From: Thelonectria olida | Lineage: Eukaryota; Ascomycota; Sordariomycetes; Hypocreales; Nectriaceae | Reading direction: 5' to 3' | Assembly (NCBI GenBank): GCA_020736575.1 | Contig: JAGPYM010000044.1 | Coordinates: 124,001 to 188,000 of the forward strand | Length of the DNA: 64,000 nucleotides | Shown: positions 22,013 to 33,000 of the stretch, piece by piece | Layout of the letters: every line of letters begins with the position of its first letter | Position numbering within the stretch: position 1 is the stretch's first letter | Made by a program: the position numbers and the translations under genes | Notes under the pieces: generated by a model | Databases searched by the model: none | The model's input: only the letters and a program-made list of their open reading frames with translations | What the model was told of the DNA's origin: nothing

Positions 22013-23311
22013 ATGGCGAAATCTGACCAACTTCTTTTCTCTCTTTTCCTTTGTGCCATTTCTGGAAGCCAGGCGCTTCCTCAGGCCGTCACCACCACGG
22101 CTGGCAGCTCAGAGCCAGCCACCTTCACGGCCAATCCCAGCGTCGGTCCTGGCGGCAGCAGCTTTGTCGACTCTGCCCACTTCCGTGTCTACGATGCCGA
22201 AGCAGCTGCTGGAAAGGCTGCGTTGCAGATGCTCGAGGGCGCTTATGAGTGTTTCGTTACGAAACTGAACTGGCGATCTTCGGGTCTTTCTTACAACTCC
22301 AACACTGACAACGGCCCGTGGTACAAGACCAACATCTACTCGGTGTCGACTTTGGAGGGCGCCGCGGGTGTTATGCACTCTGACATGGACCTTGGCTATG
22401 GATATCTCGATGTCGTCAAGGAATACCTGACTTATACCGGAGTCACCGTCCACGAATACGGCCATGCACTTCACTACCACCAGAAGACCTGGGTCAACCA
22501 AGGCCGTACCGGAGCTTGGTGGGAGACTCTCGCCAACTGGGTTGCCGACACGTTTGCGACGTCCGATCTCTGTGCTGAAGCCCGCGAGAACCATGGCCAG
22601 AGCGTTGGTTCGACCGAGATTGAACTGGCCAAGGTCATCGGAGACTCGCACCAAGTCATTGTTGATGGATCTACCGACACTGGCAACTACTACCAGGCCT
22701 GGCCCTTCTTCACCTACCTGACCAACAACCCCGACAACTTTGCTGGTCTTGGCTCGGACACCCTTCGCCAACTTATGCTTCAGTACACTGTCGACAGCAA
22801 CGAGACGCCTCTCCACACGCTGGCTCGTGTGTCTACGAATGCCACCGTCGGCCAGATTGTTGGCCGCTACTGGGCTCACATGGCCTATGTCGACATCGGT
22901 CATGCCACTGCCCAGGAGCTCTTCTTCAACCAGCGCGAGAGCATCAACTTTGCCAACCTCGACTCCCAAGGTAGCGGATCTTACAAGGTCAAGTCGGCCC
23001 GTCAGCCACGATACATGGGTTCCAACATTATCCCTCTGACAACATCGGGCGCTGCTACCGTCAAGGTCAAAGTCACCGCAGAGGGCGAGTATGTGGCAAC
23101 TCTTGCCGTGCGCAACAAGACTTCTGGCAGTGTTCGCTACATTACTCTCGCCAGCGGATCGGGTTCGGCAGCCGTGACGGCTAGTGAGGAAATCAGCCTG
23201 ATTGTTGCCAACGCTCCTGCTAAGCCGATTCTGTATGATGGATTCAACCTGTCTGACGAGGTCTCCAAGGGATTGGACTACACTGTGACCATCTCGGGTG
23301 CTACTGCGTAA
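22013..23311 (+). CDS. Secreted HExxH metallopeptidase-like protein (DUF6055-like)
   Basis: 432 aa, one exon. A signal peptide (SLFLCAISGSQALPQ) and a short Thr-rich spacer precede the catalytic-type region. The zinc motif HEYGHALHYH lies at about residues 147-156, and WWETLANWVADTF about 20 residues later offers a glutamate as third ligand, as in gluzincins. The C-terminal third looks like a beta-sandwich (ATVKVKVTAEGEYVATLAV, SGSVRYITLASG). The ATG at 22013 is preferred over the upstream in-frame codon at 21980 because it begins the signal peptide cleanly. It is probably an extracellular protease or zinc-binding wall protein; activity is not proven by the motif. The sequence is markedly rich in C-ending codons, a sign of high expression. 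Confidence 0.87.
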   Translation: MAKSDQLLFSLFLCAISGSQALPQAVTTTAGSSEPATFTANPSVGPGGSSFVDSAHFRVYDAEAAAGKAALQMLEGAYECFVTKLNWRSSGLSYNSNTDNGPWYKTNIYSVSTLEGAAGVMHSDMDLGYGYLDVVKEYLTYTGVTVHEYGHALHYHQKTWVNQGRTGAWWETLANWVADTFATSDLCAEARENHGQSVGSTEIELAKVIGDSHQVIVDGSTDTGNYYQAWPFFTYLTNNPDNFAGLGSDTLRQLMLQYTVDSNETPLHTLARVSTNATVGQIVGRYWAHMAYVDIGHATAQELFFNQRESINFANLDSQGSGSYKVKSARQPRYMGSNIIPLTTSGAATVKVKVTAEGEYVATLAVRNKTSGSVRYITLASGSGSAAVTASEEISLIVANAPAKPILYDGFNLSDEVSKGLDYTVTISGATA

Positions 23312-23604
23312 ACTACCCCGGGTAGGGTCGATGGGTTGTGGGTAGGACGACCGGGGAGAAAACTTCACTGTGTATATTGAATTGGATCTTGAAAATACCA
23401 TTGGTGTGTCTGCTCTGACTGATCCTTCGATACGTGACATATCCATATGCGCTCCCTGTTGATGCTCCAGACTTGCCGTCGAACCGCTAATGCAATAGTA
23501 AGAGTCTCTTCTGTTCGTAAAGTAAAGCAGCCGTGAGCGGTCGAATTAATTTCCCCCTCCGTAGCCATTATGGTCCCGTAAACCCATGCGCCCGTCGAGC
23601 TTCG

Positions 23605-24672
23605 TTATTCTACGTACATCCTGATTGGCTTCCCCATTGGTGCTCTGCACATGGGACAAGGTGTTTGGAAGGGTTGGTGGCGGCCTGCTTGCTGTCGCTG
23701 CCAGTAGCTCACGCATGTGCGGCAAAACTGATGGCCACACTTAGTAACCGTGTCAGTAGGTCGCTCATAGCACATGGAGCATTGTCGCAGAGTCTTTTCG
23801 CGCTTCAAGGCGGCCTTTTCCTGGCGCAGCTCCGTTTTGACCTCCTGCAGCATTCCCTTCAGCTGCTTTACCTGTTCTTCTAATGAGAGGCCTTCGAGGT
23901 GGTCAAAGCTGAGTTCTTCTGGCTCGTCTGGAGTCGGTGCACGAGCTGGCATGGCGGGTAAGGAAGGCAGTGCTTCATCAAACGAGCTGCTTTCACCGTC
24001 TATATTGAACTCAGCAAACCTAGCGGTGGCGGATAGAGGTGTTGACTGTCTTGAAGGCAAGTCCGAATGAGGAAACGAATGAGGAAACGGATTCTCGAAA
24101 CCATCAGAGCCTGGGTAGTCACGAAGGTCTGTCCCAGTCCAACCATTGACGTGGTAATAGCTTTGATAGCCTTCGCCGCGATTCAAAGGACGGGTTCTAG
24201 GACTCTCGGGGTCGCGGAAAGCGGCAGCATTCAGGTCCCAGCCATGATCAATCAGGTCCGCCATACGATCTTGAACGAGGATAGCGTGAGTGGACGAGTC
24301 GTTCATGTGCTGCTGAAGAGCCCTTTCGGTCGCGAATTCACGATCGCACAGTAAGCAACACCAGATGTCATCCTCTGCCAAGACTGCGATCTGGTTCTCC
24401 GAGACATGCCAAGGAAAGTCCCAAAAATCGTCAGGGTCAGAGAGCTGTGGCCAAGGCATTGGCGAGTGCAGCCGCTGGGGCTCACGATGGCTGTGACGGG
24501 GGCCTTCTTCATCACGGGGACGTTGGGCGTGTTGCCTGCGGGGGTTCGTGATGCGACCAGCCCGCTGTCGGCGCGGGCGGCGGTTGTGGACGGTGGCGTG
24601 TTCGAGATGCTGACGCAGCGACTCGTGGCTTGTGAAAGTGCGCTGGCAAGCGTGGCACTCGGGGGCGTCCAT
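23605..24672 (-). CDS. C2H2 and RING-finger protein, probable E3 ubiquitin ligase
   Basis: 355 aa, single exon. It starts with a C2H2-like finger CHACQRTFTSHESLRQHLEH (residues 6-25). A second such unit follows near residue 110: CLLCDREFATERALQQH. A coiled-coil region (LEEQVKQLKGMLQEVKTELRQEKAALKREK) leads into a C3HC4 RING at the C-terminus: CSMC, TKCGHQFCRTCVSYW and CPMCRAP. RING domains recruit ubiquitin-charged E2 enzymes; the C2H2 units may bind nucleic acid or protein. The middle is rich in Pro, Ser and Asp and likely disordered. Its 3' end faces that of the metallopeptidase gene. No pathway can be assigned. Confidence 0.86.
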   Translation of the reverse strand: MDAPECHACQRTFTSHESLRQHLEHATVHNRRPRRQRAGRITNPRRQHAQRPRDEEGPRHSHREPQRLHSPMPWPQLSDPDDFWDFPWHVSENQIAVLAEDDIWCCLLCDREFATERALQQHMNDSSTHAILVQDRMADLIDHGWDLNAAAFRDPESPRTRPLNRGEGYQSYYHVNGWTGTDLRDYPGSDGFENPFPHSFPHSDLPSRQSTPLSATARFAEFNIDGESSSFDEALPSLPAMPARAPTPDEPEELSFDHLEGLSLEEQVKQLKGMLQEVKTELRQEKAALKREKTLRQCSMCYERPTDTVTKCGHQFCRTCVSYWQRQQAGRHQPFQTPCPMCRAPMGKPIRMYVE

Positions 24673-25758
24673 GTTTGGGTGCGAGAAGGATGCCGGTTGA
24701 GAAATGAGGCTGCCACGAGGGCGAAGGGCGAGGTGTCATGTACTTTTGGAATGGAGGAATCCGTCTGCCGTTTTTTAACCGGAGCGGGAATTTAACTGGT
24801 TGCTCGTCATAGAGCGCCTCACTTTGACTTTGTTTTTCTCGGGTGAGACAAGAGCTTGAAACTGGCAGAGAAGGGTCACATGGCTATTGAAGGAGTTGAG
24901 GAAATGCGAAAAACCAAGAGAGGACGACCAGGAGTAAGCAGAAAAGGAGGTGGCTAATTGTACCCAAGTATTGAGAAAGTAGTCGAGGTGCTAGCGTTGT
25001 TACCTCATCATCAGATGGCGGCGCAATGGAACGTAGTTGCTCACATATGCATGCCTGCATGGAAGTAAAAAATATGTGCATGGAAAGAACTTACCCCCGA
25101 TGGGCTTGATGCTCATGTATTCACTAATGGATTCTTATTACATGTACTGTTAATGGCTCCAGGCTAGACGACCCCCGAGAAGGACCCGCCAGATGCGCGG
25201 AGAAGCATGAGGTGGTCTAATACGATACTTCGATTTACTTGAATCTCCCACTGCCAGAGAAGCTGTGAGCTGCCTGCCTACCGCGGACAAAGTCGTGGTC
25301 CAGGAGATGCCCGGCATTCGGCATTCGGTATGTTCCATGTCTCATCGCGTGCAAACTGCAAACATGGTCATGCAAAACAGGTAGGCTGCCCGTAGCGGAT
25401 TGGGCATGATAGGATATGCCCTTTCTTTTGGACTAGCTGTAGTTATCTCACTATGTGATTCCGAAATTCCGCGTGGCCGCAACAGTGGAAAATTACACCT
25501 TACCGCGGATGTTAATGCCATTGGCCCCCTCACTCTCCTTCCCTCCAACTGCCGAGCTTTACATCACAACAACCAATCATTGTCTTCATTTTGGCAAATC
25601 CGGGGTAGCGTGATTGGAATCGTACTCCGCGATTCCGCTTGCCATCATGCACCCCGCATTTCTCTAGCCGTTCGGCATACTTATATCATCTTTCCAGACC
25701 CATCCATCTTCGTCTTCCTGAGCAACCAACTTCTCGTTCTATCACTCACGTAGGCAGG
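24673..25758. other. Intergenic region between divergent genes
   Basis: It holds the promoters of the RING protein (-) and the P450 (+). No gene is supported. A GCATTCGGCATTCGG direct repeat is seen near 25315. Confidence 0.5.
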
Positions 25759-27424
25759 ATGCTTCTCGATCGATACGGACCAGTCCTGCTTTGGGCTACC
25801 CTTACAGTTTTCATTGTTCACCTCCTTAGAAATTGGCTAAGCCCAGGAGTTCGGGCTCTTCCGGGCCCCTTTCTCGCGAAACTGAGCAATGCCTACCGGT
25901 TATTAGACGTATCGAAGGGACAAAATCACACTTCGCTATTGAGACTCCACAACACTTATGGAGATAATGTGCGACTTGGCCCCAATGTTGTTAGCATCCG
26001 AAACTCCAAGGACGTAAATAGGGTCTATGGGATCAAAGGGACATACGTCAAGGTACGCACAACGAGCCATGATCTTTTGGGTAACTATGGCGAGACTGAC
26101 AATATGAAGAGCGACTTTTACGCAGTCCAACAGCAACTGGCGAATGGCAAGGCAACCAAAACCCTGTTTACCACCCTAGATGAAGCGTGGCACGCCAAGA
26201 TCAAGCGACCCGTTGCGAGTGCGTACTCGATGAGCACTCTGACCACGTATGAGCCGCTTGTTGATCGGACAATCGTCAAGTTGTTCCAAGAGCTCGATGG
26301 CCGATACGAGAAGACTGGAGAAGACTGTCCCATCTTCGAGTGGCTGCAATACTATGCGTTCGACGTGATTGGAGAGATTACATGCGGCGAGGCCTTTGGG
26401 TTTCTCGAAAGCGGTAACGATGTGGGTGGCATCATTGAAGCTCTCAACGTGACCATGGACTATAATGCAATCGTCGGCCAGATACCATGGGCTGATCACT
26501 GGTTGAAGAAGAATCCCATCTGGACATGCCTGAAGCAACCAACTGGGGCTGTCGCGCAATTCGCCCGACAACAGTTGACATCGAGGCTTGACGAAGCCAA
26601 GGATGGCGCTTCAGACTATAGGAAAGAATTCGACAGAGGGGACTTTGTCGACCGATTCCTTCGTGCCAAAGAAACGCACCCTGACGTTGTTGACGACGGG
26701 CAAGTTTTCTCCTACATGGTGACAAACATGTTTGCTGGTTCCGACACAACCGCGATATCACTGCGAGCCATCGTCTACTACACGATCAAGCATCCCTTGG
26801 TCTACAGCAAACTGATGGCCGAACTTGACTATGCGCAGAAGTCAGAACGGCTCAGCATGCCCACGACTTGGAAAGAGAGCCAGAACTTACCATACTTTGA
26901 TGCTGTTGTCAAGGAAGCATTGCGTTTGCACCCAGCTGTCGGTCTGATTCTGGAACGTGTTGTGCCAAACCAAGGTCTGCAGCTTGAATGTGGCACTAGA
27001 CTGCCCGCCGGCACCATCGTCGGTGCGTCACCCTGGGTAATCCATAGAGACAAGTGTGTCTTTGGTGAAGACTTTGATGCCTTCCGACCGGAAAGATGGC
27101 TCCCCGCCAGCGGTGAAGATATGGACGCCTACGAAAAGCGACTCAAAGCAATGACTGGTGCGACCATGACGTTTGGAAAGGGACATAGGTCGTGCATCGG
27201 GAAGAACATTAGCTTGTTGGAAATTTACAAAATGCTCCCAAGCCTTTTTGTTAAATACTCGGTGAGTTGCCCTTTTCATTACTGATTTAGGCCAAATCCA
27301 TAGGTACGGTGCTAATACTCCCTAGATACATCTGACTGATACGTCTGCGTCTTGGAATTTGACGAACTCGTGGTTTGTCCGTCAAGAAGGTATCGACGTC
27401 AAACTCAGCAGTAGGAGTCCCTAG
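25759..27424 (+). CDS. Cytochrome P450 monooxygenase (pisatin-demethylase-like group)
   Basis: ER-anchored haem monooxygenase, 533 aa. Exons: 25759-27261 and 27326-27424. An N-terminal membrane span (YGPVLLWATLTVFIVHLL) is followed by the proline hinge LPGPFLAKLSNAY. Diagnostic motifs are the I-helix AGSDTTAIS (about 325), ExxR as EALRLH (about 386), FRPERWL, and the haem loop FGKGHRSCIGKNIS with the cysteine ligand at about 479. The second exon adds ISTWF-like SWNLTNSWFVRQEGIDVKL. The ATG at 25759 gives a normal anchor; the frame is open further upstream but has no comparable start. Relatives demethylate phytoalexins or hydroxylate benzoates and polyketides. The SDR and GMC oxidoreductase downstream on the same strand could act with it. 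Confidence 0.94.
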
Positions 27425-28204
27425 ACTGGATGCCTGATTCCGAGTTAAAACTGTCGCTTGAGAAGGCGTTTGATTATTTTCATACTGCTGTACATATCCT
27501 GAATTTGCGAAACGCTTGTCTGATTATTGTGGAACAAATTCAGAGTCGCAGGCCACTTTGACGTGCGAGCTATCGACAATGTGAAGCCTCTGTTCGATAC
27601 CTGCTTGAGGGGTTGAAATTGTCAGGATCAGACCGGCTAGCTGGAGGCCCGAACTCGAGGTCAGAGAGCCGTCTCAGCACTGTAACAACCCCTCAGCTAG
27701 GGCTTACTGAACAGCTAGAAATAGGGCCCCAAGCCACTCGTTAGATCGAGGAAATCAAGAGCTTTCCAATGACTTCTTTGCAACCTACTACTGAATGCGA
27801 CAGAAATTACTGTCGCAGGTCACTGAATTTGAACAACAGTGTCGGTTAGTGTCGGTTGCATCCATTATGCAAGTCTCCCATCCCACCATCGGCCTGCAGC
27901 GCCGTCGATGTAGTGAGTTTGGTTCCTGGTAATCTGCTGAGCCGATCAGAACCGTAATGACGTGACAGTGCTGGAGCTTTACAGAGCTATGGGTTGGGCT
28001 TGAAGTTTATTCCTAATCTCCATGTGGATGTGGGTTCGGGTATCCGTCGTAGCCGAGTGGATTACAAATGCATCATTGAGCTGCCTGCGCCGCGTGTGGG
28101 GTACCGAATGCCTGCCCGGGTTTCGCCTCAAATAAAGAGTTCGGCTGGGCCCGCCATCCTTCAGCAGAGACTCTTACTTCCAGCCGGCACACCAAATCAT
28201 CACC
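27425..28204. other. Intergenic region with inverted repeats
   Basis: No gene is supported. It holds a 10-bp inverted repeat (TGAGGGGTTG at 27606-27615, CAACCCCTCA at 27686-27695) and a 7-bp perfect hairpin at 27797-27816 (GCGACAG/CTGTCGC), followed by two TGTCGGTT copies at about 27840-27857. Confidence 0.5.
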
Positions 28205-28953
28205 ATGGGCTTGAAAAAAACCATTGTTATTGTCGGAGCCGGCCCTGGCATCGGCCGAAGCGTCACTACCCAGTTTGCTTCAAATGGCTACACAAAGATT
28301 GCCCTCTTGTCTAGACGAGATACCCAGCTGCAGCTGGAGAAGACTGCGATAGAGGCGGCGGTCAAACATCCCGTGACCATCAAGACATACGTGGTGGATG
28401 TCTCGGACGGTGATGCGCTGGTCAACGTCATGGACAAGATTGATAATGACCTGGGCCAACCGGAGACTATCTTCTACAATGCGGCTCGAGTTGTCTACTC
28501 AAAATTCTTCGAGCACACTGTCAAGGAGATCGATTATGACTTCAAGGTCGGTATTATGAGCGAAGTGAGCGTTATGGGGACGCAGCTAACAAAGACTAGA
28601 TTACCGTGACATCGCTGTATCAACTTGCTGCTCGAGAAATCCCTAGGCTTGTAGAACTGGCCAAATCAGACCCGGAATCGCGACCGGGCTTCGTTGTAAC
28701 CAGTTCTCTGTTGCCAAAGGAACCGGAACCTGATCTGTTTGCCCTCTCCTTGACAAAGGGAGCTCAGTGGAACCTGGTCAAGTCTCTGCACAAGGAGTTT
28801 GGCCCGCAGGGAGTGCGCATCGGTGTGATAATTGTGGGCGGTTTTGTTTCGCCCGAGGAACCTAACCGCAACCCGGACAATATTGGAGAAAAGACGTGGG
28901 AGTGGTTTTCACAGCCGGTTGACAAACAGCCGTTTGAAGTCGAGATCCTCTGA
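28205..28953 (+). CDS. Atypical short-chain dehydrogenase/reductase without the catalytic Tyr
   Basis: 231 aa. Exons: 28205-28546 and 28600-28953. The cofactor motif IVGAGPGIGRSV (residues 9-20) and the strand ending in LSRRD are normal for NADP-binding SDRs. The third block reads FYNAARV instead of NNAG. At the active site the sequence is VVTSSLLPKEPEPDLFALSLTKGAQWN: the Lys is present but the Tyr four positions before it is Leu. The protein is also short at the C-terminus. Fungal relatives of this type exist and may be inactive, act by another mechanism or serve as scaffold or sensor proteins. Intron 1 is 53 nt with branch CTAAC. It lies between the P450 and the GMC fusion gene. Confidence 0.82.
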
Positions 28954-30083
28954 TGCAGCTGGTTCAAAGAAAAGTAACCTTTTCGAATTTTGTCCCTTGC
29001 GAATCATGCGATTGTCAAATCTTGGATAGCAATACGATTAATTCCAAAGCTGTGGCATACATCATCGGACATGTCATCGTGTGTATGTTGGAACCTTGAT
29101 GATGTCCAAAGAGATTCTGGCGCTGCATGTGAAGAAGAATTGTTTGAAGAAATGAGCAACTAGAGACAGTTTTTCGAGAGAGATAAGATTTCAAATATTG
29201 TTTTTGAGGTCAAGGATAGTGTCGCGCGAAAGAGAAAAAGGAATTACATGTTAAACACGTTTGTGCAGCACGAATAATCTGCTGTCAATGTGTGACATTC
29301 CCAAGGCGTAGCTAGGAAATCGCACACAATCTTGGCCCACGTATTTCTTTGTGAAACATACTCACACAATATTCACATGCGAATGGAAAAGACGATGCCT
29401 GGTGCAAGTCCGGGCGGTGCCATGTTGATACTGCCCACGACACTTACGTCAGGCGTGGTCATGGCACATGAAAGCTGAACAGCTATTTGGGTAAGTGGCG
29501 TTCAGCCAAGACGGCGAGTAGATAAGAGTATTATCCAATATCGAGGAGATGTGGCAGTGAGATGCTATGACCTATCTATATTCTCCGAAACCTAGCTGTG
29601 CGACTAGTTCTATTGCAATGAACAAAAGAATCTCTCGAGCGTGTTTCGTCCCACGCTCTGCTTGACATTTCAACGTTTTGTCCAGCGAGGTCATTCATCT
29701 GGATCAGTTCACTGTTTGCTCGCACTTTCCGTATCAGTGAGCTCATCCGCTGTCGTCAGCTTACTGTGTGACAATCATTGGCATTTCCAGTCTTTCTTCA
29801 ATGAGTGGTGTAGCTTGATTTGTGGCTGCTTACATGCCGCATCCTTCCGCCCCGAAGGTCGTACTCCGTAGGGAATCAAACTGCATGAACCCTATTTGCG
29901 CATTTTGTGTTGACATGTGAGACTGCCAAGAGGTGAGAGTTGAAGGTATTTATCTAAGCTGATGGTAGCTGTAGGGTTTGGCCCAGCAACTCATTGTCAG
30001 TCTGCAGCCATCGGAGACATCTTTGTTCAAATCACTCTGCTAGGACTCGCAATTACACGTCAGTTTCACCCCAATTCACCTCC
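28954..30083. other. Intergenic region
   Basis: About 1.1 kb with no supported gene. Small open frames near 29641 lack domains. It contains the promoter of the GMC fusion gene. Confidence 0.5.
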
Positions 30084-33000
30084 ATGGCTGGTCACGGGTC
30101 CAAATCGAAAAACGTCACCAACGGCAGCTCGGCTGCAAACGGCTCAGGTTCACACGATGCCATCGGCAACGGGACCCGAAACAGCACGACAGCACGTCAG
30201 GTCAATCGCGCACCTTGGCAAGATGGCCTAGACGGCGACAGTGGCCATGATCAAGGAAGTACTCAGGCTCCCAATGGCAAGTCTAACGGCGAAGGGCCGC
30301 GCCAATTCCCCCGCATCTCGTTCCCAGTTGAACTTATGAGAGATTCGTATGACGTCGTCGTCATTGGCACCGGGTATGGAGGGGGAGTGGCTGCAAGCCG
30401 CATGGCCAGAGGTCAACAGCGAGTCTGCGTGCTTGAGCGTGGAAAGGAGCGATGGCCAGGCGAGTTCCCGGAGACGCTTCCAGCCGCTGCCAAGGAAGTC
30501 CACGTCACTGGAGAGTTTGCGCCAGGAGATCGAAGAAGTATCCCTGGCACCCTAGTCGGCGGGGGAAACCCTACTGGGCTCTATCACTTCGCCGTCGGGG
30601 AGGGCCAGAATGTATACATGGGAAACGGGCTGGGCGGTACGAGTCTGGTTAATGCTAATGTGTTTCTCGAAGCGACACCGGCTGTGCTGGATATGGACGT
30701 TTGGCCGGAAGAACTGCGAGGATCGTTTGCATGGAGAAAGTGTGAGTGTACTCAAGGTGTCACAAGTGCACACCTAACGGCAATGGAATAGACTACGATC
30801 GAGCGGCAGGTGTCCTGGAACCGGCAGAATATCCAGCGACGTTTCCTGAACTCCGCAAGGCCAACCTACTCAAGAAGCAGGCAAGTCTGATGGGCATGGA
30901 AGATAATTTCTACCGGGTCAAGCAGACGACCCGCTTCGAAGACGGACCCAACAGCACTGGCGTCTTCATGAGATCGAGCACCCTCACAGGAATGGACGCC
31001 ACCGGCATCAATGACGGTAGCAAGTCAACTACTCTGGTAAACTACCTCAGTGATGCCTGGAATTGGGGTGCCGAGATCTTCTGCGAATGCGAAGTCCGGT
31101 ATGTCACGAAGGCACCAGACCGGGATGGATACATCATCTGGTTTGCGTGGCACTCCAGCAAGCGCCAAGCTTTCAAGACTTTCTACGACGACTTGATGTG
31201 GGTTCACGCCAAAAAGCTCGTCTTCTTCGGAGCGAGCAGTCTTGGGACTACAGAGATCCTGCTCCGGAGCAAAGAGCTGGGGCTCAGCATCAGTGATGAG
31301 CTCGGTACAGAGATGAGCGGGAATGGTGATATGCTTGGCTTTGGGTGAGTGTTGAAGCGATTAGATGAACTGGATGCTAACACCGACAGCTACAACACTG
31401 ATTTCGAAGCCAACTGCATTGCACATCCAGATCCTCCTCCCAGTCGACCTGTTGGCCCTTGCATCACCTCGGTGCTGGATTTGCGCGACAAGAAGAATCC
31501 GCTGGAAGGATTCGTAGTCGAGGATTGTGCGATTCCCATGGCTATCGCGCCATTCATGTTCCCAATCATGGAATACCTCCCGGATGATATCAAACCTTCC
31601 TACGATGCAGTTCGTCGAGCGACAAAGGCTGTATCGCGGCTGGGAAGCAAGTATCTGGGGCCTTACTATCCGGACGGCAGCGTTGCCAGAACACCAGCCT
31701 ATCTGATCATGTCCCATGATAGTAAGTTGACACTTGTTTGCTTTGTTCAATGCCGCTGACATGGCGTAGGCAGCCAAGGCTCGCTCGTGTTGAAAAAGGA
31801 CCAGCCAGTCCTGACCTATTCAGGGGTTGGGCGGTCGGACTCAGTGTCCCGCATTCACACTTTCCTGGAGAAGATGACCGAGACCGTTGGCGGCAACTTC
31901 ATAGCCAACCCGGCCTGGACTCTTCTCGGTGCGCAGGAGATTACCGTTCACCCAATGTATGTCCCATTCAAAGCGGACTTGAGGAGTCATGTTTGCTCAT
32001 ACAAAACAGTGGCGGAGCTCGTGTGAGCTCAGATGGTACTGGCAAAAGAGGAGTGGCCAACCACATGGGAGAAATCTTCACCGGTGACGCAAGCGAAACC
32101 CACCCGGGCTTGGTCGTTTGTGACAGCGCTGTTATCCCGGCTGCTGTGGGCGTGAATCCCCTTGCTACGATCACTGCCTTCGCTGAGAGGTCGGTTGAGC
32201 TGGTTGCCAAGAAGTATGGAATCAGGATTGACTATGAGACGAAGAATGGTGAGTCACTAGAAGGGCTATCCCAGGGATTGACTGACAACTTTAGGTGTGC
32301 TCGACTTGTTTGGTAGCCCAGCTCATCCCTTGCCGCGGGATGCAACCATAAAGAGGGTCGCGAATACCATTACCAAGGCTGCTGACAATGACACTTCGGG
32401 CATCGGATTCTCGGAAGTCATGTCTGGCTTCATCCATACTGGTGCGGATGTAGGCGACTTTGACGTCGCAGCACGAGTTGCCCGTGGCCGATGCGAATCT
32501 GCGCGCTTCTTCCTCAGTGTCAAGTCGTGGGACACAGTCGAGCGTAAGTTCGATTAAAGTCAAACCTCCATGCTACGATAGATCTAACGACTCAAAGTGA
32601 TCAACAACAAGCTGCACCCGGCCAATCTGACGGGCACCTTTTGCTGTGAGGCTCTTGGTGGCACGTTCATGGTCCATCGAGGCACTTTCCAGTTGTTCAG
32701 CCAGGATCATCGACAGCCAGAGACTGCCAATCTGGTATACAATTTTGACATGGTGTCCCCAAAGGGCCTGAAGCTGCACTTCAATGGCTACAAAGTCGTC
32801 AATACGGCAGCTTACCTCAACCCTTTCGAGGTTTGGCGTCAGACGACGACGCTTTACGTCACCGTCACGAATGCAGAGCACGAAGTGGTGGGACGTGGCA
32901 CTCTTCACATCCAGCCCTTGGACTTTTACCAGGAACTCCAGACGTTTGAGCCCAAGGGTCCAACAGTCTGGTCCAGGCTCACTGCCACCACGAGCTTCCT

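Noticed and set aside
22109..23446. 445-codon open frame antisense to the metallopeptidase-like gene
   Set aside because: It mirrors the strong codon bias of the sense gene and has no recognisable domain.
29400..29430. GGTGCAAGTCCGGGC resembling a tRNA T-loop
   Set aside because: No cloverleaf partner sequences upstream.
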